NCBI RefSeq assembly: GCF_028830055.1
Contig: NZ_CP101655.1
Coordinates: 3,916,553-3,980,552, forward strand
Reading direction: 5' to 3'
From: Pseudomonas serboccidentalis
GTDB lineage: Bacteria; Pseudomonadota; Gammaproteobacteria; Pseudomonadales; Pseudomonadaceae
DNA: 64,000 nt
Part shown: positions 18,871 through 27,697 of the stretch, in pieces
Position numbering within the stretch: the first letter of the stretch is position 1
Layout of the letters: the number at the start of each line of letters is the position of its first letter
Program-made: the position numbers and the translations under genes
Notes under the pieces: model-generated
The model's input: the letters and a program-made list of their open reading frames with translations, nothing else
Databases searched by the model: none
What the model was told of the DNA's origin: nothing

Positions 18871-19071
18871 ATGAAAAACGACAACCTGCGCGCCGACCGA
18901 GACGATCTGGATGACTTCATCCCTCGCACCACGGCCAAGCGCGACAAAAGCCTGGTGCGGCAAGTCGCCGCCGGGGTGTTTCTCGGCGGCCTGGCCCTGT
19001 GGCTGGTGCAACTGGCCGCCACGGCGGCTTACACCAAGCTGATGCTTGGCACGATTACCTTCGGCGGTTAA
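18871..19071 (+). CDS. Small single-TM hypothetical protein
   Basis: 66 aa from the ATG at 18871 with a GAGA ribosome site. A charged N-terminus (NDNLRADRDDLDDFIP) is followed by one hydrophobic helix (about 34-54, AAGVFLGGLALWLVQLAATAA), so it is probably a small inner-membrane protein. I do not recognise a function. Its stop overlaps the stop of the convergent gene at 19068. Confidence 0.6.
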   Translation: MKNDNLRADRDDLDDFIPRTTAKRDKSLVRQVAAGVFLGGLALWLVQLAATAAYTKLMLGTITFGG

Positions 19072-19298
19072 GCCAGTTCGGTCGCACGCTGACTGGCCGC
19101 ATCGTCATAAGCGACGTACAGCGATTCGGCGATCTGGCTTTTGATCGCCTTGGTGCTTTCCAGGCCCAGCACAAACCCTTCGGCCTTGCCGCCAGCGCGG
19201 TTCAATTCTTCCGCGGTGCTGGCCTGGGTGATGGCATCGAAGAGTTTTTCGGCGTGCGGGCCGACGCCTTTGGGCAGGCTGATTTGCGCGACGCTCAT
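19068..19298 (-). CDS. Conserved small hypothetical protein
   Basis: 76 aa starting MSVAQISLPKG, with a GAGGTG ribosome site eight bases before the ATG. It is soluble, with helical segments (AEKLFDAITQASTAEELNRAGGKAEGFVLG, then AIKSQIAESLYVAYDDAASQRA). No domain recognised. A longer frame upstream exists but has no ribosome site and no helix-like composition. Confidence 0.6.
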   Translation of the reverse strand: MSVAQISLPKGVGPHAEKLFDAITQASTAEELNRAGGKAEGFVLGLESTKAIKSQIAESLYVAYDDAASQRATELA

Positions 19299-19526
19299 GC
19301 GAGCACCTCGCGTGAACGGGAAACAAGAACGGGTTGATTCATGGCGCGTACCTTTTCGGCGAATGGCCGGCAGCGCGTGTGACCACTTCCGGGCAGCCAT
19401 GGTAGACCTGTGAGGCGGTTCTGGTAATCGCCAATCACTGACAAATCACCGTCCGTCCTGATAAAACCGGAAAGTTTATAGTCGATGCTTGACTTCTCTT
19501 TTTGAATCAGTAACATACGCACCAAT

Positions 19527-19602
19527 TCCGCAATAGCTCAGTTGGTAGAGCAAATGACTGTTAATCATTGGGTCCCTGGTTCGAGTCCAGGTTGTGGAGC
19601 CA
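19527..19602 (+). tRNA. tRNA-Asn (GTT)
   Basis: 76 bases with encoded CCA. Acceptor TCCGCAA / TTGTGGA, D arm GCTCAGTTGGTAGAGC, anticodon loop CTGTTAA with GTT, T arm GTTCGAGTC. It stands alone with its own terminator and is a possible integration target, but I see no integrase or direct repeat of its 3' end. Confidence 0.97.
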
Positions 19603-19609
19603 AATAGCA

Positions 19610-19643
19610 AAGCCCCTGAATCGAAAGATTCAGGGGCTTTTTT
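19610..19643 (+). terminator. Terminator of tRNA-Asn
   Basis: Stem AAGCCCCTGAATC / GATTCAGGGGCTT with a GAAA tetraloop and a following T run. Confidence 0.93.
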
Positions 19644-19660
19644 GTGGGCGTTGGAAAAGT

Positions 19661-19740
19661 CAAAAGATCGCAGCCTGCGGCAGCTCCTACAGGTTGAAAT
19701 GCATTCCTCTGTAGGAGCTGCCGCAGGCTGCGATCTTTTG
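19661..19740 (+). repeat. REPIN in inverted layout
   Basis: CAAAAGATCGCAGCCTGCGG...CTCCTACAG and its inverse CTGTAGGAGCTGCCGCAGGC...ATCTTTTG face each other across 16 bases. The usual outer ends (TGTAGGAG) are here on the inside, opposite to the other copies. Confidence 0.85.
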
Positions 19741-19756
19741 ATCTTCAAATGAAAAG

Positions 19757-19785
19757 GGCCGATCAGTCTCGTACTGATCGGCCCT
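19757..19785 (-). terminator. Bidirectional terminator after the purine permease gene
   Basis: Perfect 12-base stem GGGCCGATCAGT / ACTGATCGGCCC with a 5-base loop. A-run on one side and T-run on the other allow function on both strands. It sits 21 bases past the permease stop. Confidence 0.9.
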
Positions 19786-19805
19786 TTTTCATTCACGAGC
19801 AACGA

Positions 19806-21332
19806 TCAGACGTGCTCGCTGCTCTTCGCATGAGGCTTCGGCGCACCGTGACCATGGTCATGATCCGAATCGACCTCGATCACCGGCACTTCGTTGCCGT
19901 CGCAATCGTGCAGCTTGCCATCGCTGAAATAATCGCCTTCACGCAGCGCCGCCAGGTCGCGATAGCGCAGGGTCCGCTCCTCCGCCGCGGCAAACACCGA
20001 CTGCTGATCCGAGTTACCGGCGGTGAAGTGGTTGAAGGTCAGGTTCAGCACGATCGCCATGATCGCCGACGAGCTGATGCCCGAGTGGAAAATGGTCGCG
20101 AACCAGCTTGGGAAATGATCGTAGAAGTTCGGCGCGGCAATCGGGATCATGCCGAAGCCGATCGAAGTCGCAACGATGATCAGGTTGACGTTGTTGCGGT
20201 AATCCACCTTCGACAGCGTGCGGATCCCGCTCGCCGCTACCGTACCGAACAGCACGATACCGGCACCGCCCAGCACCGAGGTCGGCACTGCAGCGATCAC
20301 CCGGCCCATGAACGGCAGCAGACCGAGAATCACCAGGAAGATACCGCCGGTAGCCACCACATAACGGCTCTTGATCCCGGTCACCGCCACCAGCCCGACG
20401 TTCTGGGCGAACGCGCTCTGGGTGAACGAACCGAAGATCGGCGCAAACATGCTCGACAGCATGTCCGCGCGCAAACCGTTGCCCAGACGCTTGGAATCGA
20501 CTTTGGTGCCGATGATTTCACCGACCGCCAGAATGTCCGCCGAGGTTTCCACCAGGGTCACCATGACCACGATGCACATCGACAGGATGGCGGCGAAGTG
20601 GAAGGTCGGCATGCCGAAGTGGAACGGCGTCGGGAAGCCGAACATCGGCCCTTGCGTGACACTGGAGAAGTCGGCCATACCAAGGAACACTGCCAGCACC
20701 GTGCCGATCACCATGGCCAACAGGATCGACAGACGCGAGATGGTCGAACTGCCGACCTTGCTCAGCAGCAACACCAGCACCAGCGTTATCGCCGCCAGAC
20801 CGATGTTCTGCATGCTGCCGAAGTCCGGCGCATGGCTGTTGCCACCCATGGCCCAGCGCGCGGCCACCGGCATCAGCGTCAGGCCGATGGTGGTGATCAC
20901 GATGCCGGTGACCAATGGCGGGAAGAACTTGGTGATTCGTGAGAACACCGGCGTGATCAGCAAGCCGATCAAAGACGCGGCAATCACCGCGCCCAGCACC
21001 GACTGGAAGCCGCCCTCCCCGCCACTGCTGACGATTGCGACCATGGTCGCCACACCGGAGAACGACACGCCCTGCACCAGCGGCAACTGACAGCCAAAAA
21101 ACGGTAGACCCAGGGTTTGCAGCAGTGTCGCCAGCCCCCCCGCAAACAATGAAGCAGCAATCAACAAACCAATGTCCGCCGGCGACAGCCCGGCCGCCTG
21201 GCCGATGATCAGTGGCACCGCAACGATACCGCCGTACATGGTCAGAACATGTTGCAGGCCGTAAGCCATATTCGCGCCGACCCCGAGATTTTCGTCCTCG
21301 GGCCGTTGGTGTGAAACATGGGGCGTTTTCAT
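19806..21332 (-). CDS. NCS2-family purine (xanthine/uric acid) permease
   Basis: 508 aa, 12-14 TM helices. The TM1 QH motif appears as LQHVLTMYGG. The NAT signature is QNVGLVAVTGIKSRYV, and TM8 has the conserved acidic VETSADILAVGE. These mark the nucleobase-ascorbate transporter family, and the length and VGEIIG context favour xanthine or urate over uracil. Proton-coupled import at the inner membrane. The C-terminal tail is soluble and His-rich (DSDHDHGHGAPKPH), of unknown use. A 12-base palindrome upstream may bind a GntR-type regulator. Confidence 0.87.
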   Translation of the reverse strand: MKTPHVSHQRPEDENLGVGANMAYGLQHVLTMYGGIVAVPLIIGQAAGLSPADIGLLIAASLFAGGLATLLQTLGLPFFGCQLPLVQGVSFSGVATMVAIVSSGGEGGFQSVLGAVIAASLIGLLITPVFSRITKFFPPLVTGIVITTIGLTLMPVAARWAMGGNSHAPDFGSMQNIGLAAITLVLVLLLSKVGSSTISRLSILLAMVIGTVLAVFLGMADFSSVTQGPMFGFPTPFHFGMPTFHFAAILSMCIVVMVTLVETSADILAVGEIIGTKVDSKRLGNGLRADMLSSMFAPIFGSFTQSAFAQNVGLVAVTGIKSRYVVATGGIFLVILGLLPFMGRVIAAVPTSVLGGAGIVLFGTVAASGIRTLSKVDYRNNVNLIIVATSIGFGMIPIAAPNFYDHFPSWFATIFHSGISSSAIMAIVLNLTFNHFTAGNSDQQSVFAAAEERTLRYRDLAALREGDYFSDGKLHDCDGNEVPVIEVDSDHDHGHGAPKPHAKSSEHV

Positions 21333-21398
21333 GTGGGGGGTTCCCTGGTTTTTGTTATGCGCACACTGTATTCAATACTTGTGACAAATGTCCATAGA

Positions 21399-21410
21399 GT
21401 TGTATACAAC
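21399..21410. promoter_or_regulatory. Palindromic operator-like site GTTGTATACAAC
   Basis: Perfect 12-base palindrome 67 bases upstream of the permease start. The core TTGTATACAA fits the TNGTNNACNA pattern bound by FCD-class GntR regulators. A second partial match, TTGTGACAA, lies about 20 bases closer to the gene. No regulator gene is adjacent. Confidence 0.5.
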
Positions 21411-21560
21411 TTGCTAGTCACATAATGAATAGGTAGCCACCCAACCTTCTATCCCCGCCACCACCATCGCTCACAAATCCGGCAACACATCCCCTCCTTC
21501 CCCCGGTTTTTATCGCACTAGGCTGAAGTGTTCATGGCGACCAGCGGTGCACCGGCGCTC

Positions 21561-21586
21561 TTTTTTATACATATAAAGTATGCATA
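21561..21586 (+). promoter_or_regulatory. brnTA promoter/operator region
   Basis: An imperfect palindrome (TATACATA ... TATGCATA) overlaps TATAAA. It ends directly at the brnT start codon at 21587, and there is no Shine-Dalgarno sequence. This is compatible with an autoregulated, possibly leaderless transcript. BrnA is a DNA-binding autorepressor in known systems. Confidence 0.5.
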
Positions 21587-21871
21587 ATGAAGTCATTCCA
21601 GATTCAGTTCGACAAAAGCAAGAACGCAGCCAACAAACTCAAGCACAGGGGCGTCAGCCTTGCCGAGACCGAGCCGGTCTTTCACGACGAACGCGCCCTG
21701 ACGATCGAGGACAACGACCATGACGAACAGCGCTGGATCATCCTCGGTCTCGATGGCAAAGGGCGTTTGCTGGTGGTTGCTTACAGTTATCGCGAAGCCA
21801 ATGTCGTTCGAATCATTTCTGCACGTGTCGCCACACCGAGCGAACGTTGCGCTTACTTTCTGGAGGCTTGA
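21587..21871 (+). CDS. brnT: BrnT-family ribonuclease toxin
   Basis: 94 aa, typical length. The BrnT pattern FDKSKNAANKLKHRGVSLAETEPVFHDERALTIED, then DEQRWIILGLDGKGRLLVVAYSYRE and RIISARVATPSER is complete. It is a RelE-like mRNA endonuclease. Family-typical charged residues (Lys and His in NKLKHRG, Glu of YSYRE, Arg and Ser in RIISAR) are retained, so it looks active. It is followed after three bases by brnA, the usual toxin-first order of the family. Confidence 0.92.
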   Translation: MKSFQIQFDKSKNAANKLKHRGVSLAETEPVFHDERALTIEDNDHDEQRWIILGLDGKGRLLVVAYSYREANVVRIISARVATPSERCAYFLEA

Positions 21872-21874
21872 CCG

Positions 21875-22207
21875 ATGAAAGACGAATACGACTTCTCGCA
21901 GGGCAAACGCGGGGCCCTGGCGCCCAACAAGGGCAAGACCCGTATCACCATCATGCTCGATGACGCCGTCATCGAAGCCGCCCGCACCGTGGCAGAAAAC
22001 GAAGGGTTCGGTTATCAGACCGTGATCAACAACACCCTGCGCCATGCCCTGCTGGATGCCGAGAACAAACCGCAGCAGGCCGACTTGCCCCGCGCCGGGC
22101 AATTCAAGCAGGGGATTACCGCCGCCGACCTCAAGAGTCTGGAAAAAAAGCTGTCAGCGGCGGTCGGGGAAATCCGGCGGGTACTGGAGCCGGAAGCCAA
22201 GCCCTGA
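21875..22207 (+). CDS. brnA: BrnA-family antitoxin
   Basis: 110 aa. The N-terminal half contacts the toxin. A ribbon-helix-helix region is visible as KTRITIMLDDAVIEAARTVAENEGFGYQTVINNTLRHAL. In the family it neutralises BrnT and represses the operon. The C-terminal tail (about 70-110) is longer than in the type member and ends in an amphipathic helix (DLKSLEKKLSAAVGEIRRVLE). It converges with the NAT gene, two bases separating the stops. Confidence 0.9.
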   Translation: MKDEYDFSQGKRGALAPNKGKTRITIMLDDAVIEAARTVAENEGFGYQTVINNTLRHALLDAENKPQQADLPRAGQFKQGITAADLKSLEKKLSAAVGEIRRVLEPEAKP

Positions 22208-22209
22208 AA

Positions 22210-23037
22210 TCAGGCGGGCACGAGCATCCGCGCCAGCGACTGACGCACATGCGGCTGATCAGGCAGACGCAGGTCGAATTCCTGCTCCAGCACTGCAATC
22301 AGTTCATCGACATCCGCCACCTCGCGCCGCTCACTGTCGCCCCCCATGCGATGAATCGCGAAGCTGCCGTTGTTCAGCGTGCGGCGCCAGCCATCGCCGG
22401 TACGCGCAACCATCAGGCGCCTGGCAAACGGTGATTCGGGGTGGGTCGAGACGTACCAGTTGCCGAGGGTGTAATCGATGTCTTCCTGGCGTTGCAGGTC
22501 AAACAGGTACATCGAGCGCCACTCGCCCGCGACATGGGCGCGCAGCATGTAGCCATCTGCCTGCTTCTCGATGCGATAGGACTCGTGCGGTGTCGGCTGT
22601 TCAGCCTCGGTATCGAGCAGCAGCGGCGCAGTTGGCACCATGCCGCCGAAGCCGACATCAGTGATGTAGCGCTCGCCGTCAATGACCACCAGGCTCAGGC
22701 GATGGGTGCGCGCCGCCCACGTGCCTTCGGGTTGCGCCAGCACCACGCGCCCCGAAATGCCACGCGCCTCGAAGCCCAGCTCCAGCAACAACGTCAGAAA
22801 CAGATTGTTCAGCTCATAGCAGTAACCGCCACGGCCACCGTGGAGGACTTTTTGCTCGACCGACGCCAGATCGATCAGCACCGGTGCGCCGGTGATCGTC
22901 GACAGATTCTCGAAAGCAAAGACCCCGGTATGACGCAACTGCAATTGCCGCAGGGTCTCCAGGGTCGGTGCCGGTGGGGCATCGAACCCCAGGCGTTGCA
23001 GGTACAACGTCGGATTCGCCAGACGTGGCTCGCTCAT
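22210..23037 (-). CDS. Arylamine N-acetyltransferase
   Basis: 275 aa, usual for bacterial NAT. The Cys-His-Asp triad is Cys73 in RGGYCYELN, His112 in THRLSL and Asp127 in YITDVGFGG. Transfers acetyl from acetyl-CoA to arylamines and hydrazines, a cytosolic detoxification or amide-forming enzyme. It stands as a single gene facing away from its neighbours. Confidence 0.95.
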   Translation of the reverse strand: MSEPRLANPTLYLQRLGFDAPPAPTLETLRQLQLRHTGVFAFENLSTITGAPVLIDLASVEQKVLHGGRGGYCYELNNLFLTLLLELGFEARGISGRVVLAQPEGTWAARTHRLSLVVIDGERYITDVGFGGMVPTAPLLLDTEAEQPTPHESYRIEKQADGYMLRAHVAGEWRSMYLFDLQRQEDIDYTLGNWYVSTHPESPFARRLMVARTGDGWRRTLNNGSFAIHRMGGDSERREVADVDELIAVLEQEFDLRLPDQPHVRQSLARMLVPA

Positions 23038-23136
23038 TGCTCAGTCCTTTTGCATGTGACGCGGATCGCTGCGCCGATGGCCGACATGTATACGGGATTG
23101 CCCCTGGACTCCGACAATTGATTTCGCCAATCACCG

Positions 23137-23931
23137 CTACCGACGCTTGCGCGAACCGATGCGAATCCAGGTCGGTGCATGGTCGCTGGCGTGCGGCTCG
23201 TTGCGCACCCACGCGTCTACCCCGGCCTCGTGCAGATACGGGCTGAGTGCCGGGTTGAGCAGCAGATGATCGATGCGCAGGCCAGAGTTGGTTTGCCAGT
23301 GCTGACGGAAGTAATCCCAAAACGTGTAGAGGCGATCCTCGGGATACAGGTGGCGCAGCGAATCGGTCCAGCCCTGATCCAGCAACCGTTGATAACACTC
23401 ACGGCTCTCGGGTTGCAGCAACGCATCCTTGAGCCAGGAGCGGGTGTTGTAGATGTCCATGTCGGTGGGCACCACGTTGTAATCACCGGCCAGCACCACC
23501 GGATGATCACTGCTTTGCAGGTCTTTTGCGTAGCGGATCAAGCGCTCGAACCAGGCCAGTTTGTAATCGAATTTCGGCCCCGGCTGCGGGTTGCCGTTGG
23601 GCAGGTACAGGCACCCGACCAGCACACCGTGCACCGCCGCCTCCAGATAGCGGCTGTGTTTGTCCTCGGGATCGCCCGGCAGACCGCGGCGGCTTTCCAG
23701 CGGTTGCGCATCGCGAGCGAGGATCGCCACCCCGTTCCATGACGCCTGCCCGTGCCAGATCGCGCCGTAACCCGCCGCCTCCAGTTCGGCGGCCGGGAAG
23801 GCACTGTCGACTGACTTGAGCTCCTGCAGGCAAGCGATGTCCGGCTGCTCGCGCTTGAGCCACTCCAGCAGGTTCGGCAGCCGCGCACGCAGGCCGTTGA
23901 CGTTGAAGGTGGCGATCCGCAGGTTTTTCAT
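23137..23931 (-). CDS. xthA: Exodeoxyribonuclease III
   Basis: 264 aa from MKNLRIATFNVNGLRAR. Metal-dependent AP endonuclease and 3'-5' exonuclease of base excision repair. Motifs: NVNGLRARL, LQELKS (metal Glu), GDYNVVPTDMDIYN (Asp/Asn pair), LRIDHLL and the terminal SDHAP (catalytic Asp-His). All key residues are in place. The leading extension up to 23994 has no ribosome site and is not included. Confidence 0.94.
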   Translation of the reverse strand: MKNLRIATFNVNGLRARLPNLLEWLKREQPDIACLQELKSVDSAFPAAELEAAGYGAIWHGQASWNGVAILARDAQPLESRRGLPGDPEDKHSRYLEAAVHGVLVGCLYLPNGNPQPGPKFDYKLAWFERLIRYAKDLQSSDHPVVLAGDYNVVPTDMDIYNTRSWLKDALLQPESRECYQRLLDQGWTDSLRHLYPEDRLYTFWDYFRQHWQTNSGLRIDHLLLNPALSPYLHEAGVDAWVRNEPHASDHAPTWIRIGSRKRR

Positions 23932-24114
23932 GGTCCAGACTCCGGCGAATGGGGTGTGAAAATTGTGACCCTGTGGCGGCGACGGTGGTTGCATCGGATC
24001 ATCCCGTGGTGGCGGACAACGCTGGACGTCGGAAACCGCTTGTCAGCCAATCGGCACCAACGACCACCGGTGTCAGACCAACGTCAGGTAACCGCCCCCT
24101 TCTGGAGACGTACC

Positions 24115-24420
24115 ATGACTACGCGCCCACTCACCTCCTTGTTGCTCGCCGGCCTGCTCGCCACCGTCTCGGGTGCCACCTTCGCAGCGAACGACAGCGC
24201 CGGCACTTCCGGCACCAACCCCGACGTCAACAAAAGCACGCCCAAGCCACCGGACAATACCCCGGGCGCGCCTGCCGGCAGTAACAGTACTGGCAGTCCC
24301 GGTTCTGGCAACGGCACCGGTGTCAATGGCGGCGCCATGGGTTCGGGCTCGGGTGCTGGCGGCGGCACAGGCGCGGCCGGTGGCGGAACAGGTGGTGCAG
24401 GCGGTGGCTCGGGCAGCTGA
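24115..24420 (+). CDS. Secreted Gly/Ser/Thr-rich protein
   Basis: 101 aa, with a TGGAG ribosome site. A clear signal peptide (MTTRPLTSLLLAGLLATVSGATFA, cleavage after AFA/A-like site) precedes a low-complexity mature part rich in Gly, Ser, Pro and Thr with GTGGAGGG-like runs. No Cys and no domain. It is probably an exported disordered protein. Function unknown. Confidence 0.65.
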   Translation: MTTRPLTSLLLAGLLATVSGATFAANDSAGTSGTNPDVNKSTPKPPDNTPGAPAGSNSTGSPGSGNGTGVNGGAMGSGSGAGGGTGAAGGGTGGAGGGSGS

Positions 24421-24507
24421 ATGAACCGGCGTGACGGTTGGTAGTAAGCCATGAACCGGTGGCGAAGGCGCTTGTTCCCCCCTCGCCACTGTGGATGCAT
24501 GGATGCT

Positions 24508-26076
24508 TCAGCGATCCGACCGCATCAACTCGGCAACACTGGACTCCAGCGACAACACCGCCGCGCGATTACGCCCGGCATTTTTCGCCTGATACAGCGC
24601 TGCGTCGGCATGCTGGATGAACTCTTCCAGGCTGTCATTACCGCTGGGGATAAACGAATAGCAACCCAGACTGACCGTCAGATACCCGGTCGGCGAGCCG
24701 CTATGGGTGATGCACTTGTCCATCACACTGCGGCGGATCTGCCCGGCAATCGACAGGGTGCCGTTGATGTCGGTATCCGGCAGCAGCACCGCGAATTCCT
24801 CACCACCGTAACGCACCGCCAGGTCAGCCTTGCGCTGGCAGCAATTCTTCAACACTTGGGCCACCTGAATCAGGCAATGATCCCCTGCCACATGGCCGTA
24901 GGCATCGTTGTAGCGCTTGAAGAAATCGATATCGAGCATGATCAACCCGACCGGACTCGACTGCCGCGCACCGCGGGCAAATTCGATTTCCAGCGAACGC
25001 TCGAACAAGCGCCGGTTCGCCAGCCCGGTCAGGCTGTCGTGGGTGGCGATCTCCTCCAGCGCCCGTTGCGCCTTGCGCAGGTTCTTCTCGATGCGCTCGC
25101 CTTGACGCACCTGATGAATGAACACCCAGCCAAATAATCCCACGCCCAGAATCACCAGCGCGACGATCACGCTAGCCTGAAAGGCCCGTTCATACCAACC
25201 CTTGAGAATCGTGTCGCGCGACGAAGCCGCGGCGACCACCAGCGGATACATCCCCAACTGCCGATAGCCGTACAAACGCACCACACCATCGACCACCGAT
25301 CTGATCGTCGCAGTGCCGGCCGGGGCTTCGGGCAGCAGTTTCGAGTAAATCCTGCCTTGCGCCAGCGATGAACCGATCAGGCTGTCGTCGAACGGCCGCC
25401 GCGCCAGCAAAGTGCCATCCTTCAGTCCGAGAAACATGATGCCGTTGTCATCGAGGCTGAAGCTTTTGAAGAACCGGTCGAAGTACGCCATCTTGATCCC
25501 GGCCATCAGCACGCCTTGAAAATGACCGTCGCGGTCGTTGATGCGTTTCGAGATCGGGATGATCCACTCGCCATTTTCGCGGCTGCGAATCGCCCGGCCG
25601 ATGTGCGCCACGGTGGAAGCGTTCTGCAGGTGAAACTTGAAGTACTCGCGATCAGCCACGCTGTTGCCACGGGGCAGGTCCGGGTACGAAGTAATCACCC
25701 ACTGGCCATCGCGGTCGAACAGGAACATGCCGTCCAACTGCTGCAGCTGCTGCACTCGGCGTGCGAAGGTTTTTTGCAGGCGAGGCCGTTGCGCGGCGCC
25801 GTAACCATCGTTCTCGACCCAGTCGACCAGACTGGTGAGCACCAGGTCCGCCGCCAGAAACGTGTCTTCGGCCTGCTGCGCCATGGCCCGGGTCAGGTTG
25901 GAAGAGGCTATCTGCGCGGTCGCCAGATCCTGGCGTCGCGTCTGCTCCAACTGCAAGTAGAGCAAGCCGGACAGGCACAGGCACACCGCAACGATAAACA
26001 GCGCTGCCGCCTTGCGCAGCGGCAGGCGTTTTAGCGTGCCGGGGGGTTGAAGCGGGTCGTGAATGGGGATTGTCAA
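24508..26076 (-). CDS. Diguanylate cyclase with periplasmic Cache-type sensor
   Basis: 522 aa. TM1 about 22-43, a periplasmic sensing domain of about 255 residues (PDC/Cache-like, with FLFDRDGQWVITSYPDLPRGNSVADREYFKFH), TM2 300-320, a short helix, and GGDEF 345-510 with the active-site GGEEF at 424-428. The inhibitory I-site RxxD (RKAD, 415-418) is five residues before it, so feedback control by cyclic di-GMP is expected. It should make cyclic di-GMP in response to an extracytoplasmic ligand. With the EAL protein at the window start it is one of two such enzymes seen. Confidence 0.92.
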   Translation of the reverse strand: MTIPIHDPLQPPGTLKRLPLRKAAALFIVAVCLCLSGLLYLQLEQTRRQDLATAQIASSNLTRAMAQQAEDTFLAADLVLTSLVDWVENDGYGAAQRPRLQKTFARRVQQLQQLDGMFLFDRDGQWVITSYPDLPRGNSVADREYFKFHLQNASTVAHIGRAIRSRENGEWIIPISKRINDRDGHFQGVLMAGIKMAYFDRFFKSFSLDDNGIMFLGLKDGTLLARRPFDDSLIGSSLAQGRIYSKLLPEAPAGTATIRSVVDGVVRLYGYRQLGMYPLVVAAASSRDTILKGWYERAFQASVIVALVILGVGLFGWVFIHQVRQGERIEKNLRKAQRALEEIATHDSLTGLANRRLFERSLEIEFARGARQSSPVGLIMLDIDFFKRYNDAYGHVAGDHCLIQVAQVLKNCCQRKADLAVRYGGEEFAVLLPDTDINGTLSIAGQIRRSVMDKCITHSGSPTGYLTVSLGCYSFIPSGNDSLEEFIQHADAALYQAKNAGRNRAAVLSLESSVAELMRSDR

Positions 26077-26387
26077 AAACGTGTCCTGGGCAGGTACGAC
26101 AGGGGCCGCAGCCCGAAACCCTTATTTTTTTGTGAGCGTAGCCCACCGGGGTGCGCACGGCAAACCCGCCGCGCCAACTCACGCCCGCCCAGTTGTATCG
26201 GCGCACAGGGCAATTGGATGAACTCCGCGCGTCGATTTATTTTCAGTTGTCGTTTGACGCGTGATCAGCGCCAATTATCAGGCAAGCGACTCTTTGCCGG
26301 AACACTCGAATTCACCAAAACCCTGTGGCAAGGGAGCTTGCTCCCTCGCCACAGATTCAGTGTTTGTCTTTGCTATTTTGCGTCACA
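26077..26387. repeat. Intergenic region with a palindromic REP-like hairpin
   Basis: 311 bases without a gene. At 26323-26354 CTGTGGCAAGGGAGC and GCTCCCTCGCCACAG form a near-perfect hairpin, a REP-like family distinct from the GTAGGAGCTGCCG type. The rest shows no clear motif beyond the upstream region of the diguanylate cyclase gene. Confidence 0.7.
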
Positions 26388-27053
26388 TCAACGCGACGGC
26401 GGCACCCGAATATCCCCGGCCCGGCACTGCGTCTTCACGCCCTTGCCGCACGCGCCAAACTGCAGATCCTTGCCCATGCACACCCGTACTTCCGAGAGTT
26501 CCGGGCCGCTGCAGATCACTGCGATGCCATTGGCCGGGATGCCCGGGTTGGCCTTGCGGAACAGGTCGGCGATTTCCTGGGCTTCGAAGTAGTACGAGCT
26601 GCTGAACGGTTGCAGCGCTTGCGGGATGTTCACCGCGCCGACAGCTTTGTCTGCCTCATCCAGATAACCCATCGCGCCCAGACCGCTGCAGGTGCCGTGC
26701 TTGGACCATTCGTGATCGAGCAGCTTTTTGGTCGGGAACAGCGTCAGGCCCTTGCTGGTTTCCGCCGCCGACAGCGTGGTCAGCGGTGGGCAGGATTCCG
26801 GCCAGCCGCCGTTGGCGTATTGCGGCCACAAGCCGTGCAGCACGAAGCCGTAGCCCTTGCCGGAACATTGCACGTCATCTTTGTGGGTGAGGCAGAACGT
26901 CGGCGACCAGGACAACGTCAGCAGGTAGTAATCGAACTGCCCCGCCACCGCTTCCGTTTGCACCTTGCTGGCGTTCGACTGACGCGCCGAACTCAGGCCG
27001 ATGCTACCGGCCGTCAGCGCGATCAGCGCCAGAATTGTAAACAGCTTTTTCAT
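26388..27053 (-). CDS. Secreted ribonuclease T2-family protein
   Basis: 221 aa. Signal peptide at 1-23 (MKKLFTILALIALTAGSIGLSSA). Both catalytic blocks are present: CAS1 VLHGLWPQY (His73) and CAS2 HEWSKHGTC (Glu115, His119). Four or more Cys allow disulfides. It is a periplasmic or secreted endoribonuclease that yields 2',3'-cyclic phosphates, comparable with E. coli RNase I. It could scavenge RNA or act on other cells. No inhibitor gene is adjacent. Confidence 0.92.
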   Translation of the reverse strand: MKKLFTILALIALTAGSIGLSSARQSNASKVQTEAVAGQFDYYLLTLSWSPTFCLTHKDDVQCSGKGYGFVLHGLWPQYANGGWPESCPPLTTLSAAETSKGLTLFPTKKLLDHEWSKHGTCSGLGAMGYLDEADKAVGAVNIPQALQPFSSSYYFEAQEIADLFRKANPGIPANGIAVICSGPELSEVRVCMGKDLQFGACGKGVKTQCRAGDIRVPPSR

Positions 27054-27218
27054 GTACCCGCTCCTTGGGACGCCTGCGTCCGTGGTTTTCGATCCTGACC
27101 AGACTTGGCCAGCGCCGATTTCGACATGCTTGTGTTGCAAGCGCATGACGCAAGGCAACGCCGTACGCCGTTGAAAGGTCTACGATTAACAGGCAGACAT
27201 CAAACCAAGGGATCCGAA

Positions 27219-27689
27219 ATGAGTAAAGCAGACGAACTGGCCGCCAAGCTCAAGCAAACCCGGCACATCCATGCGGATGCCGCGCTGGAGATCGATTGCT
27301 GGCCGACGCAGGTCTATGACCTGTACCACCGCATCGAGGCCTGGCTGCAGCCAGTCACTGAAGTCGGCCTGAAAATCCGCCGCAATCCGACCCACGTTTG
27401 CGAAAGCTCACCCGATGGCGAAAGCCACGACTACGCGATCGACCAACTGGTGATAGATGCCAACCAACAAACCCTGACATTTGATCCCATCGCGCGGTTT
27501 ACCGAGGACGGCGCCGGACGCGTGCAGATCACCCTGCCGGACCGCAACACCTATCTGCTGCGCACCGTCGATGAACACCACGAAAGCCATTGGTGGTTGC
27601 AGACGGTTGAGACCGGTCAGGAGCTGGATGCGATTGCGCTGACCGAGAACAACCTGTTGCAGGTGGTGCAGGAAGGCCTTGGCCTGTAA
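27219..27689 (+). CDS. Conserved hypothetical protein, Pseudomonas type
   Basis: 156 aa, with AAGG before the ATG at 27219. Soluble, no signal or TM. The N-terminus is helical (KADELAAKLKQTRHIHADAALEIDCWPTQVYDLYHRIEAWLQPVTE) and the rest beta-rich (RVQITLPDRNTYLLRTV). I do not recognise a family function. Converges with the LysR gene. Confidence 0.65.
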   Translation: MSKADELAAKLKQTRHIHADAALEIDCWPTQVYDLYHRIEAWLQPVTEVGLKIRRNPTHVCESSPDGESHDYAIDQLVIDANQQTLTFDPIARFTEDGAGRVQITLPDRNTYLLRTVDEHHESHWWLQTVETGQELDAIALTENNLLQVVQEGLGL

Positions 27690-27697
27690 CCCCACGG

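Noticed and set aside
19527..19602. tRNA-Asn as an att site of a mobile element
   Set aside because: No integrase and no duplicated 3' tRNA end found nearby; flanks are ordinary.
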